NCBI RefSeq assembly: GCF_902459765.1
Contig: NZ_CABPSP010000002.1
Coordinates: 186,001 to 250,000 of the forward strand
Length of the DNA: 64,000 nt
Source: Pandoraea anapnoica
GTDB lineage: Bacteria > Pseudomonadota > Gammaproteobacteria > Burkholderiales > Burkholderiaceae
Direction: 5' to 3'
Shown one piece after another: positions 17,655-26,216 of the stretch. Under the pieces are notes generated by a model. That model searched no databases. It was not told the origin of the DNA and was given only the letters and a program-made list of their open reading frames with translations. How positions within the stretch are numbered: the first letter of the stretch is position 1; every line of letters starts with the position of its first letter. The position numbers and the translations under genes are program-made.

Positions 17655-18437
17655 TCAATGCTTCGCCGTGGCAAAGAGGCGGAAAAAGTTCTCGCTTGTC
17701 GCCTCAGCAATCTTCTGCAACGGCTCGCCACGCAAATCCGCGATGAATTCCGCCACATGACGTACATAGCCCGGCTGATTGAGCTTGCCGCGATACGGCA
17801 CCGGCGCGAGATAGGGCGAATCTGTTTCGATCAGCATGCGATCGAGTGGCACGCGACGCGCAACGTCCTGCAAATCGCGCGCGCTCTTGAACGTGACGAT
17901 GCCCGAGAACGAGATGTAAAAGTTCTGATCGAGCGCGCCTTTCGCGACATCCCAGCTCTCGGTGAAGCAATGCATCACGCCTGCCGGCTCGCCGGCCTCC
18001 TCCTCACGCATAAGGCGCAGCGTGTCGTCTGCGGCCGAGCGGGTGTGAATGATCAGCGGCTTGCCAGTCGCGCGAGCAGCACGAATGTGCGTGCGAAACC
18101 GCTCGCGCTGCCATTCCATATCTTCGATGCTGCGGCCTTCGAGCCGGTAGTAGTCGAGACCGGTTTCTCCGATGGCGACGACTTTCGGTGTGGCCGCGAG
18201 ACGCACGAGATCGTCGACGCTCGGCTCGGGTGTGTCCTCATAGTCGGGATGCACGCCTACGGACGCGTAGACATTTTCGTACTGCGCCGCGATCTCCAGC
18301 ACCTGCGGCAACGTCGGCAGATCGACGGAGACACACAGCGCATGGCTGACCTTGTTCTCGCGCATACGGGCGAGCAAGTCCGGCATCTGCTCGGAGAGCT
18401 CCGGGAAATTGATATGACAGTGCGAATCGATGAACAT
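17655..18437 (-). CDS. tatD: TatD family deoxyribonuclease/metal hydrolase
   Basis: 260-aa TIM-barrel metal-dependent hydrolase; family members have 3'-5' exonuclease or D-aminoacyl-tRNA deacylase activity. Metal ligands are visible: MFIDSHCHINF (H6, H8), GETGLDYY (Glu near 93), IIHTRSA (His near 130), MHCFTES and ETDSPYLAPVP (Asp near 205). The ATG at 18437 is chosen; the much longer open frame upstream overlaps holB and is not conserved in character. 29 bases after holB, so cotranscribed with it. Confidence 0.92.
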   Translation of the reverse strand: MFIDSHCHINFPELSEQMPDLLARMRENKVSHALCVSVDLPTLPQVLEIAAQYENVYASVGVHPDYEDTPEPSVDDLVRLAATPKVVAIGETGLDYYRLEGRSIEDMEWQRERFRTHIRAARATGKPLIIHTRSAADDTLRLMREEEAGEPAGVMHCFTESWDVAKGALDQNFYISFSGIVTFKSARDLQDVARRVPLDRMLIETDSPYLAPVPYRGKLNQPGYVRHVAEFIADLRGEPLQKIAEATSENFFRLFATAKH

Positions 18438-18466
18438 GATGTGCGATCGGTTGCCGACGACCTGCA

Positions 18467-19507
18467 TCAAAGCGATGCGGGTCCACCGAACAACTGTTTG
18501 TATTGCAGGAAAAGCGCTTCGAGCAGCACGCGCGTATTGAGCGGGTGATTCTGCACCTGACGCTGTTGCGCCAGCTCGCGCAGGAAGCCAAGCAGACGGA
18601 CGTCGTCGGTCGAATCGCCGCAGCGGCGCAACGCCTGTGCCTGCGTCGGGAAGAAACGAACGGCACCGGCCATGCGCTCGGCAAGTACGTCGAAACACCA
18701 GCGTTGCAACGTCTCCAGAATGCCCGGCAGGCTGCCCTTGTGCAGTTGTTCGGCGCAGGCGAAAGCGTCGATCGCGCCGCCTTGCGCGAGCTGCCCCAGC
18801 AGCCAGTCGCGCCAGCCACGCTCGTCGGGCTCGGCCAGCGCGCGCGCGGCAAGCGGGGCACCGCCTGCTTCCGCAAGCACGGCCGCAGCGGTGGTTGCAT
18901 TGAGGCCAGCCTCGCCCATCAACCATTGCGTGGCTTGCGCGTCGTCGGGACGCGTGAGCACCAGTCGACGGCAGCGCGACAGAATCGTCGGCAGCAGGCG
19001 GTCGGGTTGCGTCGTCACCAGCAGGAACACAACGCCTTCGGGCGGCTCTTCCAACGTTTTTAGCAAGGCGTTCGCCGCGTGCACGTTGAGCGACTCGGCC
19101 GGATACAGCAACACGACACGACGCCCCTGACGATGCGAGCCAAGACTGGCGAAGTCGATGACCTCGCGCACCTGCTCGATCTTGATTTCCTTACTCGGCG
19201 TTTTCGTCTTCTTGTCGCCGTCGGCCTCTGAGCGCGCGTCTGCGCCGGGCAGCGTGTCCGCCAGCGCTTCGGGGCAAATCACGCGGAAGTCCGGGTGATT
19301 GCCGCTCGCGAACCACTGGCATGCGCCGCAAGTACCGCATGGAAGATGATCGGCACGCGGTGATTCGCACAGCAGGCCCTGCGCGAACGTCCGCGCAAGC
19401 ACCACCTCGCCAATGCCCGGCACCGCCTGCAATAGCAGGGCGTGCGGCATCTGAGTGCGCAGGTCGTTAAGGCGTGTCCAGTCCTCTGACTGCCACGGAT
19501 ACAGCAT
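18467..19507 (-). CDS. holB: DNA polymerase III subunit delta'
   Basis: Part of the clamp-loader complex, 346 aa. AAA+ fold of the stator subunit: there is no functional Walker A, as usual for delta'. The zinc-finger cysteines lie in CESPRADHLPCGTCGACQWF, and the arginine-finger motif ILSRCRRLVL is present. MLYPWQSEDWTRL is the common N-terminus. A 60-residue acidic/basic insertion after the zinc finger (about residues 75-110, LPGADARSEADGDKKTKTPS) is longer than in E. coli. The gene is followed closely by tatD and preceded by tmk with a 194-base gap in which I see no gene. Confidence 0.93.
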   Translation of the reverse strand: MLYPWQSEDWTRLNDLRTQMPHALLLQAVPGIGEVVLARTFAQGLLCESPRADHLPCGTCGACQWFASGNHPDFRVICPEALADTLPGADARSEADGDKKTKTPSKEIKIEQVREVIDFASLGSHRQGRRVVLLYPAESLNVHAANALLKTLEEPPEGVVFLLVTTQPDRLLPTILSRCRRLVLTRPDDAQATQWLMGEAGLNATTAAAVLAEAGGAPLAARALAEPDERGWRDWLLGQLAQGGAIDAFACAEQLHKGSLPGILETLQRWCFDVLAERMAGAVRFFPTQAQALRRCGDSTDDVRLLGFLRELAQQRQVQNHPLNTRVLLEALFLQYKQLFGGPASL

Positions 19508-19701
19508 GTGGGCTCCTTGGCCGGATGTTGCAGGTGTTTCGGATGCTGCATGGGCGCGCCGACCGACTCGCGTGTCTGAGGGAGATCGCGGGAAATCGTT
19601 ACGTGCCCAACGTCAGCCATCGACGTGGATATCCGAATTATGCGCGCGTCGGGGAAAACCGGATGAAGTCCGTCTCTTTCCGCAAGCGCGCCTGGTGTTG
19701 C

Positions 19702-20364
19702 CTAGTGCCCCGGCAATCCCAGCCGTGCGAATACGTCGGCGAGTTGTTCTGCGATGGCGTCGATGCTTTGCGCGGCATCGATCAGCACGATGCGCCCGCC
19801 CGATTCCTCGGCACGACGAAGATACTCCTCGCGCACCCGGGTGAAAAATGCGGCCGATTCCCGTTCGAACTTGTCGGGCGCGCGGGCGCCGGCGAGTCGC
19901 GCGGCGGCGATCGCCGGATCGAGATCGAACAGAATCGTCAGATCGGGCTGGCGCGTGCCCTGCACCCAGCGCTCAAGAATCGACAGCTTGTCGCGTGACA
20001 GGCCACGCCCGCCGCCCTGATACGCAAACGTCGCATCGGTAAAACGATCGGAGACGACCCAGTCGCCACGTGCGAGCGCGGGCTCGATCACCTTCACCAG
20101 ATGTTCGCGGCGACCCGCAAACATCAGGAGCGCCTCGGTTTCGATATCCATCGGCTCGTCGAGCACGAGCTTGCGCAGCGCTTCGCCCAGCGGCGTCCCC
20201 CCCGGCTCGCGCGTCGCCACCACGTCACGGCCAACGGTGGCGAGGCCCCGACGCAGTGCGTCGACAAAAGCATTCACGTGCGTACTCTTGCCCGCGCCGT
20301 CGATGCCCTCGAAAGTCACGAACTTGCCCGGCACCACGGCCGGTGCGTCCGGGGATTGCGTCAT
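19702..20364 (-). CDS. tmk: Thymidylate kinase
   Basis: Phosphorylates dTMP to dTDP. 220 aa. P-loop [16 protein letters not shown] at about residues 19-34, DR motif [20 protein letters not shown], and a lid with [11 protein letters not shown]-like basic residues. [11 protein letters not shown] binds the nucleotide. The start codon overlaps the mltG stop (ATGA), so the genes are translationally coupled. Confidence 0.95.
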   Translation of the reverse strand: MTQSPDAPAVVPGKFVTFEGIDGAGKSTHVNAFVDALRRGLATVGRDVVATREPGGTPLGEALRKLVLDEPMDIETEALLMFAGRREHLVKVIEPALARGDWVVSDRFTDATFAYQGGGRGLSRDKLSILERWVQGTRQPDLTILFDLDPAIAAARLAGARAPDKFERESAAFFTRVREEYLRRAEESGGRIVLIDAAQSIDAIAEQLADVFARLGLPGH

Positions 20365-21356
20365 TGCTCACCTCGCTGATATTTGTCCACGGCGCGATTG
20401 TGCTCCTGAAGATTGGTCGAGAAGTGGCTCGTACCGTCGCCGCGCGCCACGAAATACAGGGCGTCGGTCGGCGCGGGGTTGAGCGACGCCGCCAGCGACG
20501 CCACGCCCGGCAGCGCAATCGGCGTCGGCGGCAGGCCGGCGCGCGTGTAAGTGTTGTACGGCGTATCCGTTTGCAGGTCGCGCTTGCGCAGACGTCCCGT
20601 GTACAGATCGCCCATGCCGTAGATCACCGTCGGGTCGGTCTGCAGCAGCATGCGCTTGCGCAGCCGATTGACGAACACCGCCGCCACTTGCCCGCGCTCG
20701 ACGGCCTGCCCCGTCTCCTTCTCGACGAGAGAGGCCATGATAAGCGCCTCGTACGGCGTGGCGTACGGCAAGCCCGGTGCACGCGACGCCCAGGCTTCGT
20801 CCAGACGCTTCTGCATCAGCCGATAAGCGCGCTTGTAAATATCGACGTCGCTGGTGCCTTTCGGAAAAAGGTACGTGTCGGGGAAGAACATGCCTTCGGC
20901 TTCCGCGCGATCTGCGCCCACGAGTTGCATCAGGTCGGCGTCGGGCAGCCCGGCCGTGTCGTGACGCAATGCCGGGTTGGCATCGATCTCGGAACGCATC
21001 TTCTTGAAGGTCCAGCCCTCGATGATCGTCACCACGTATTGGTTGACGTCGCCGCGGGCAAGCTTGTCCATGACCTCCATGGGCGTAACGCCGGTCGCGA
21101 ACTCGTAGTTGCCCGACTTGAGCTTGGTACCCACGTCCATCACGCGGGCGAGCAGATTGAATAGCAGCGGATGCACCGGCACGCCGCCCGAGCGCAACTG
21201 CGTGGCGACACTGCGCACCGAGCTGTAAGGCTTGATCGTGACGTCCAGCGTCGGCTTGCCCAGTTGCAGCGGCGCTTGTGCCCAATAATAGAAAGCGCCG
21301 CCGGCCGCCAGTGCCGCGACGATCAACAGGACAAACAGACGTTTGATGAAGTACAT
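20361..21356 (-). CDS. mltG: Endolytic murein transglycosylase MltG
   Basis: Cleaves nascent peptidoglycan strands at the inner membrane. 331 aa with one N-terminal transmembrane helix (residues 5-26), a LysM-like region and the YceG catalytic domain. Visible: catalytic-Glu region [40 protein letters not shown] and the tail [18 protein letters not shown]. It is the first gene of a minus-strand run mltG-tmk-holB-tatD and diverges from ygfZ. Confidence 0.95.
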   Translation of the reverse strand: MYFIKRLFVLLIVAALAAGGAFYYWAQAPLQLGKPTLDVTIKPYSSVRSVATQLRSGGVPVHPLLFNLLARVMDVGTKLKSGNYEFATGVTPMEVMDKLARGDVNQYVVTIIEGWTFKKMRSEIDANPALRHDTAGLPDADLMQLVGADRAEAEGMFFPDTYLFPKGTSDVDIYKRAYRLMQKRLDEAWASRAPGLPYATPYEALIMASLVEKETGQAVERGQVAAVFVNRLRKRMLLQTDPTVIYGMGDLYTGRLRKRDLQTDTPYNTYTRAGLPPTPIALPGVASLAASLNPAPTDALYFVARGDGTSHFSTNLQEHNRAVDKYQRGEQ

Positions 21357-21490
21357 GAATTGCAGGATAAGTCGCGCAATGACGACAGCGGGTTCGGGGG
21401 ACTCGTCTGCCGGGCGCGCGTGGCGGCAACGGTGTCGGGCGGCGCATTTGCGCGTCGAACCGGGCTCGCACGTCCTGGCGGAAGACCCAA

Positions 21491-21496
21491 TATAAT
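21491..21496 (+). promoter_or_regulatory. Possible -10 element of ygfZ
   Basis: A perfect TATAAT lies 45 bases before the ygfZ ATG in the 185-base region divergent from mltG. No good -35 hexamer sits at the right distance, so the call is tentative. Confidence 0.4.
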
Positions 21497-21541
21497 ACTT
21501 TGACTTGCCGAACCCTCACAGATTGACAGGCACTTTCGTTT

Positions 21542-22669
21542 ATGACCTCCACATGGCGTGATCTTCTGCCGCAAGCGGCAGCCGCTTCTCTTTCCGATAT
21601 TTCGTCCGATGCGCGCGCCGCACAGTTCGATGCGTTGCGCACGGGCAGCTTCGTCGCCCTGGCGAGCGACACCGGCCTCATTGCCGTGAACGGCGCCGAC
21701 GCGGCCGCGTTCCTGCACGGTCAGTTGACCAGCGACGTCGAACGTCTCTCGCCCGTGCAGGCGCGTCTGGCAGGCTATTGCTCGGCCAAGGGACGCCTGC
21801 TCGCGACCTTCCTGATGTGGCGCGACACATCCCCCGACGCCACCATCTATCTCGCCAGCGACGCCACCGTGCAAGCCGCCGTTCAGAAACGTCTGTCGAT
21901 GTTCGTGCTGCGCGCGAAAGCGAAACTGACGGACGGCACGGCTACGCATGTCCTGCTGCACGTCGGTGGCCCGGCCGTTGAGGCCGTGCTGTCGCGGACG
22001 TTCGCGTCGCTGCCCGCCGCCGCGCTGGCAGCCGCGCATGCCACCATGGGCGATGCCCCCGGCAACGGCACCAGCCTGATTCGTCTGCCTGATGCCGGTA
22101 CGGCCCGCTCGCTTTCGCGCTTCCTTTGGAGCGTCCCAGTTGCGCAAGCCGCCGAAGCCTGGAACTCGCTTGTTGCCACGGAAGGCGTCCTCGCTGTCGA
22201 CCCGACGCTCGCAGCTTGGCTCGACGTTCAAAGCGGCGTGGCCCGTGTCACTATGGCAACACAAGAGCAGTTCGTGCCGCAGATGATCAACTGGGAGGTC
22301 GTTGGCGGCGTGAACTTCCGCAAGGGTTGCTACCCGGGGCAGGAAGTCGTCGCACGCAGCCAGTATCGCGGCACGATCAAGCGTCGGCTCCATCTGGCCC
22401 ATGTTGACGGCGTGCTGCCGGCACCGGGACAGGAACTGGTCGAAACGAGTGATTCCGAGCAGCCCTGCGGCATGGTCGTGCAGGCTGCACCCGCACCGAA
22501 TGGCGGTTATGACGTCCTCGTCGAGCTGAAACTCACCGCGCGCGAAGCCGACGATGTCCGCCTTGGCACGGTCGACGGCCCGGCACTGGCGTTCGGTGAG
22601 CTGCCTTACGAGATCATCGATCCGACGGAAGCGCCGCCGTCGTCGGCATCGTCGGCCGCAGCGTCCTGA
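21542..22669 (+). CDS. ygfZ: Folate-binding protein YgfZ (Fe-S cluster maintenance)
   Basis: Tetrahydrofolate-binding protein that supports maturation or repair of some Fe-S enzymes and tRNA thiolation. 375 aa, GcvT-like fold. The diagnostic motif RKGCYPGQEVVAR with its conserved Cys (about residue 265) is intact. LHGQLTSDVERL near the N-terminus and YCSAKGRLLATFLMW are also family features. A Ser/Ala-rich tail ends the protein. Followed by the DUF4936 and NRDE genes, probably as an operon. Confidence 0.94.
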   Translation: MTSTWRDLLPQAAAASLSDISSDARAAQFDALRTGSFVALASDTGLIAVNGADAAAFLHGQLTSDVERLSPVQARLAGYCSAKGRLLATFLMWRDTSPDATIYLASDATVQAAVQKRLSMFVLRAKAKLTDGTATHVLLHVGGPAVEAVLSRTFASLPAAALAAAHATMGDAPGNGTSLIRLPDAGTARSLSRFLWSVPVAQAAEAWNSLVATEGVLAVDPTLAAWLDVQSGVARVTMATQEQFVPQMINWEVVGGVNFRKGCYPGQEVVARSQYRGTIKRRLHLAHVDGVLPAPGQELVETSDSEQPCGMVVQAAPAPNGGYDVLVELKLTAREADDVRLGTVDGPALAFGELPYEIIDPTEAPPSSASSAAAS

Positions 22670-22691
22670 GTCGGCCTCACAGCCAGCGCCG

Positions 22692-23006
22692 ATGGACTGT
22701 TACGTCTACTACCGTGTCTCGACAACGCAGACCGACGCCGCCCGTGAGGCTGTCGTGCGCCTCTTTGCATTGACGGCCGGGCGCTTCGGCGTTTCCGGCC
22801 GCATTCAATGGCGCGCCGACGTCTCAGTCAATGACGTCGCCAAGGGCGGCACCACCTGGATGGAGCGATACGACGACATCGATGCCGCCTTCGTCGAGGC
22901 GCTGCCGGAACTGGCCGTCGAGTCCGGTCTGGCGTCGTTGCTCGAAGGCGGACGCCACGTCGAATGCTTCGTCGATATCCCGACGCCCTCCTCCCCATGT
23001 GCCTGA
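22692..23006 (+). CDS. DUF4936 family protein
   Basis: 104-aa small cytoplasmic protein. The start ATG at 22692 gives MDCYVYYRVSTTQTDAAREA, typical of the DUF4936 family of Betaproteobacteria. No enzymatic motif is evident. The order ygfZ-DUF4936-NRDE is, from memory, common in Burkholderiales, which suggests a shared transcript. Its end overlaps the next gene by 10 bases. The function is unknown. Confidence 0.8.
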   Translation: MDCYVYYRVSTTQTDAAREAVVRLFALTAGRFGVSGRIQWRADVSVNDVAKGGTTWMERYDDIDAAFVEALPELAVESGLASLLEGGRHVECFVDIPTPSSPCA

Positions 23007-23836
23007 TCGTCTTCTCCTGGCAGCCCGATGCCGCCACGCCGCTGATCGTTCTTGCCAACCGCGACGAATTCTTCGAACGCGCCGCCGAGCCGCTGCATTG
23101 GTGGACGGATCGTCCCGATGTGCTTGCCGGGCGCGATTTGCGCGGCGGCGGAACGTGGATGGGTGTCAATCGTGCGGGACGCTTCGCCGCCTTGACCAAC
23201 TTCCGCGATGGGCGGGCTCCGATGACACCGAAGGATTCGCCGTCGCGGGGCCTGCTCGTGTCCGCCATGCTCGACGCGACCTCATTTGATGACGATCTGG
23301 CGCGCGTAGAGAAGCATGCCCACGAATATGCGGGCTTCAACCTGCTTGCCGGCGATTTGCCGGCGGGTAAGTTGTATTCGCTGGGGAATCGGGAGACGCT
23401 TACGGGAGATGAGCAGACCGCGAAACGAACAGGAGGCCAAACGTCACTTCCTGTGGCCCACGCGATCGTGCCGGGCTTTCACGGACTGTCGAACGCGCTT
23501 CTGGACACGCCGTGGCCCAAGCTGGTGAGTCGACGTAATGCGCTGCGCGACGCGCTGGAGAACGGTGCCGACGACATCGCGCTCATGCAAGTTATGCGCG
23601 ACGCCGCCGAAGCCGACGACGAATCACTTCCGGAAACCGGCGTGACGCGAGACTGGGAGAAAAAACTCTCGGCGGCGTTCATCGCATCGCCGGCTTACGG
23701 AACGCGTTGCACGACGTTGCTGCGTTATCACCGCGACGGCGTAATCGAAGTGACCGAGTCGACCGTCTCGCCGTCGCAACCTGCGAGCGAATTGCGCGAT
23801 CTGCAGCACTACCGGTTCGACGTCAACCACGCCTGA
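22997..23836 (+). CDS. NRDE (TANGO2-like) family protein
   Basis: 279-aa protein starting MCLIVFSWQPDAATPLIVLA, with the name-giving motif ANRDEFFERAAEPLHWW. The Cys at position 2 fits an N-terminal nucleophile-like arrangement proposed for this family. GGGTWMGVNRAGRFAALTNF and PSRGLLVSAML are further hallmarks. TANGO2 homologues have been linked to heme or lipid/acyl-CoA handling; the bacterial role is unsettled. The start overlaps the DUF4936 gene. Confidence 0.88.
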   Translation: MCLIVFSWQPDAATPLIVLANRDEFFERAAEPLHWWTDRPDVLAGRDLRGGGTWMGVNRAGRFAALTNFRDGRAPMTPKDSPSRGLLVSAMLDATSFDDDLARVEKHAHEYAGFNLLAGDLPAGKLYSLGNRETLTGDEQTAKRTGGQTSLPVAHAIVPGFHGLSNALLDTPWPKLVSRRNALRDALENGADDIALMQVMRDAAEADDESLPETGVTRDWEKKLSAAFIASPAYGTRCTTLLRYHRDGVIEVTESTVSPSQPASELRDLQHYRFDVNHA

Positions 23837-23901
23837 CCGACGGTGACCCAACGGCGTCACCGGGTCACCGGCATTCGCCATCCGGCCACCCGGCCGGAGG
23901 C

Positions 23902-24897
23902 TTAAACCAACCGCACGATCTGCTTGCCGAAGTTCTCGCCCTTGAGCAATCCGAGGAATGCGGCGGGTGCGCTCTCAATGCCCTGCGTCATCGACTCGCG
24001 GTAACGCAGCTCACCGGCGGAGATCGCTTCGGTCAGCTCCTTGAGCGCCTGCGGCCAGATATCCAGGTGTTCCATGATGATGAAGCCTTCGAGCTTCACA
24101 CGTTGCGTGAGCAGCAGCGAAGGGTACTTCATCGGAATCGGCTCGCCGTTGTACCCCGCGATCATGCCGCACAGCGCGATGCGCGAATGCGCATTGAGGT
24201 TGCGCATCACGGCGTCGAACACCTCGCCTCCCACGTTCTCGAAGTATCCGTCGATGCCGTCAGGCGCCGCGTCACGCAATGCTTCGTAGACGTTGCCCGC
24301 CTTGTAATCGACACACGCGTCGAAGCCGAGCGTCTCCACGACGTATGCACACTTCTGCTCGCCACCGGCGATGCCAATCACACGGCATCCTGCGCGCTTG
24401 GCCAACTGCCCTACAACACTACCCACCGCGCCGGACGCAGCGCTCACCACAACCGTCTCGCCCGCCTTTGGCGCAATGATCCGGTTCAGACCGTACCAGG
24501 CCGTTACCCCCGGCATACCGGCCGCACCCAGATAAGCGCTCATCGGCACACTCGCATCGTGAAGACGACGCAGATTGCTGCCGTCCGAAATGCCGTATTC
24601 CTGCCAGCCGAACATGGCCGTCACGGCATCCCCCGGTTGCCAGTCCGGATTTCGCGACTCGATCACCTCACCCACGGTCGCACCGATCATCACCGTATCG
24701 AGCGGCTGCGGAGGCGCGTACGACTTCGCGTCGCTCATCCGGCCACGCATGTACGGATCGAGGGAAAGGTAGAAATTGCGCACCAGCACCTGCCCGTCGC
24801 CCAGCTCCGGAAGCTCAGGGGCGGCAAGGTGAAAGTTATCGAGGGTGGCTTCTCCCGTCGGGCGGGAGACCAGCAAAATCTGGCGATTGATCGTCAT
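23902..24897 (-). CDS. NADP-dependent oxidoreductase (MDR, CurA / leukotriene B4 dehydrogenase-like)
   Basis: 331-aa medium-chain dehydrogenase/reductase without zinc ligands. It likely reduces the double bond of an alpha,beta-unsaturated carbonyl with NADPH. Visible: SLDPYMRGRMSD and GATVGEVIESRNPDW in the catalytic domain, and MPGVTAWYGL before the Rossmann fold with VVSAASGAVGSVVGQLAKRA. YFENVGGEVFDAVM and GMIAGYN are characteristic of the prostaglandin-reductase/CurA group. Single gene; the physiological substrate is unknown. Confidence 0.9.
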   Translation of the reverse strand: MTINRQILLVSRPTGEATLDNFHLAAPELPELGDGQVLVRNFYLSLDPYMRGRMSDAKSYAPPQPLDTVMIGATVGEVIESRNPDWQPGDAVTAMFGWQEYGISDGSNLRRLHDASVPMSAYLGAAGMPGVTAWYGLNRIIAPKAGETVVVSAASGAVGSVVGQLAKRAGCRVIGIAGGEQKCAYVVETLGFDACVDYKAGNVYEALRDAAPDGIDGYFENVGGEVFDAVMRNLNAHSRIALCGMIAGYNGEPIPMKYPSLLLTQRVKLEGFIIMEHLDIWPQALKELTEAISAGELRYRESMTQGIESAPAAFLGLLKGENFGKQIVRLV

Positions 24898-25015
24898 GAG
24901 ACCTCCTCCGCATGATTGACATGCATGAATTTCGTGAACGCGCTCCGTGGCTGAAACACGTGAACGAGTAACCCGGCCGCGCGATCAGGTTGCGTCCGTC
25001 GCGCTTAGCCCAACC

Positions 25016-25456
25016 TCAATCCCCGCTTGGCTCGCCAGGTCGGCGTTGCTCGTGCACTTCGCGCCCGACCGCCAAACGACGCAGATACTTGAACGTGCCC
25101 ATCGCCTTGGCGACCAGCTTACCGTTAGCATCGCGCACTTCACCTTCGCAGTACGCCATCGTCGTCGAGCGATGCAACAATCGGCCGAACGCACGCATTT
25201 CACCTGAACCGGGCTGCATGAAGCTCGTCTTCATTTCGATAGTTACGACGCCCGTGCCTTCCGTTGCAACGCTACGGCTTGCGGTGCTCAGTGCGACATC
25301 GAGCAGCGCCATCGTGACGCCGCCGTGCATCACCTCCCAGCTATTGAGATGCTTGGCCGACAAGTCCAGACGCAACTCCGACTCGCCGTTCTCGGCGCGC
25401 AACAACTCGATGCCCAGATGATCGATAAATCCCGAACGAATCGTCAGCCCACTCAT
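25016..25456 (-). CDS. PaaI-type hotdog thioesterase
   Basis: 146-aa single hotdog domain that probably hydrolyses an aromatic or aliphatic acyl-CoA. The family helix and catalytic Asp region HGGVTMALLDVALSTAS is present, as is TIEMKTSFMQPG. The ATG at 25456 is used because GGAG stands 6 bases upstream; an ATG six codons earlier has no ribosome site. The C-terminal tail (EVHEQRRPGEPSGD) is charged and not part of the fold. It stands upstream of the curA-like gene on the same strand with a 118-base gap. Confidence 0.87.
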   Translation of the reverse strand: MSGLTIRSGFIDHLGIELLRAENGESELRLDLSAKHLNSWEVMHGGVTMALLDVALSTASRSVATEGTGVVTIEMKTSFMQPGSGEMRAFGRLLHRSTTMAYCEGEVRDANGKLVAKAMGTFKYLRRLAVGREVHEQRRPGEPSGD

Positions 25457-25594
25457 AGGGAACTCCGGCCACATTGGCCTTCACGGTAAAACTTGTCCAT
25501 CGTCCTGTCTTCAACTAACGACGTCGCCCATTCGGCGCAACGTCTGATTTTCATCGGTGAACCTGCGATCACGCCGAGGCGCGTCTACGCACAT

Positions 25595-26200
25595 CTACTC
25601 GCGTGACACGCCCGCAGCGGCCAATGCCGCCCATGCCGTGGCCAACGAACCGTTCAGGTCGATGGCGCGGCACGCGTGTTCGATCACACACGCATCGAAG
25701 CCTGCGGCTTTGGCGTCGAGCGCGCTCCACGCGACGCAAAAATCCGTCGCGAGTCCCACGCAATGCACGCGCCTGACGCCCTTTTCGCGCAAATAGCCCG
25801 CGAGGCCCGTTGGTGTCTTGCGGTCGGCCTCCAGAAACGCCGAGTAGCTGTCGACGCTCGTCTGATAGCCCTTACGCACCACCGCCTGCGCATGCGGAAT
25901 ATGCAAATCCGCATGTAACGCTGCGCCCTGCGTGTTCTGCACACAATGCGCCGGCCACAGCACCTGCTCCCCGTACGGCAACGTGATCGTTTCGAACGGT
26001 TGACGTCCTGGATGATTGTCTGAAAACGACACGTGCGCCGCCGGATGCCAGTCCTGCGTGATCACCACATGAGAGAACTGACTCGCCAGCGCGTTGATCG
26101 CCGGGACCACCTCGTCCCCATGGGGAACCGCCAGCGCGCCGCCCGGCATGAAATCGTTCTGCACGTCGATCACAAGCAGCACTTCGTCCATTGGCTTCAT
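25595..26200 (-). CDS. pncA: Nicotinamidase
   Basis: Deaminates nicotinamide to nicotinate in NAD salvage. 201 aa, isochorismatase fold. Catalytic residues are visible: D12 in LLVIDVQNDFMPGG, Lys in AVVRKGYQTSVDSYSAF, and Cys in GLATDFCVAWSALDA. The metal-site motif THDWHP-like is seen as TQDWHPAAHVSF. The start ATG at 26200 follows GGGGAGAGGCGGG. It begins 16 bases after the stop of the bifunctional beta-oxidation gene, so the two probably share a transcript. Confidence 0.94.
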   Translation of the reverse strand: MKPMDEVLLVIDVQNDFMPGGALAVPHGDEVVPAINALASQFSHVVITQDWHPAAHVSFSDNHPGRQPFETITLPYGEQVLWPAHCVQNTQGAALHADLHIPHAQAVVRKGYQTSVDSYSAFLEADRKTPTGLAGYLREKGVRRVHCVGLATDFCVAWSALDAKAAGFDACVIEHACRAIDLNGSLATAWAALAAAGVSRE

Positions 26201-26216
26201 GTCCCGCCTCTCCCCC

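Noticed and set aside
18438-18926. N-terminal extension of TatD overlapping holB
   Set aside because: The extra sequence is the out-of-frame read of holB, and MFIDSHCHINF is the usual TatD start.
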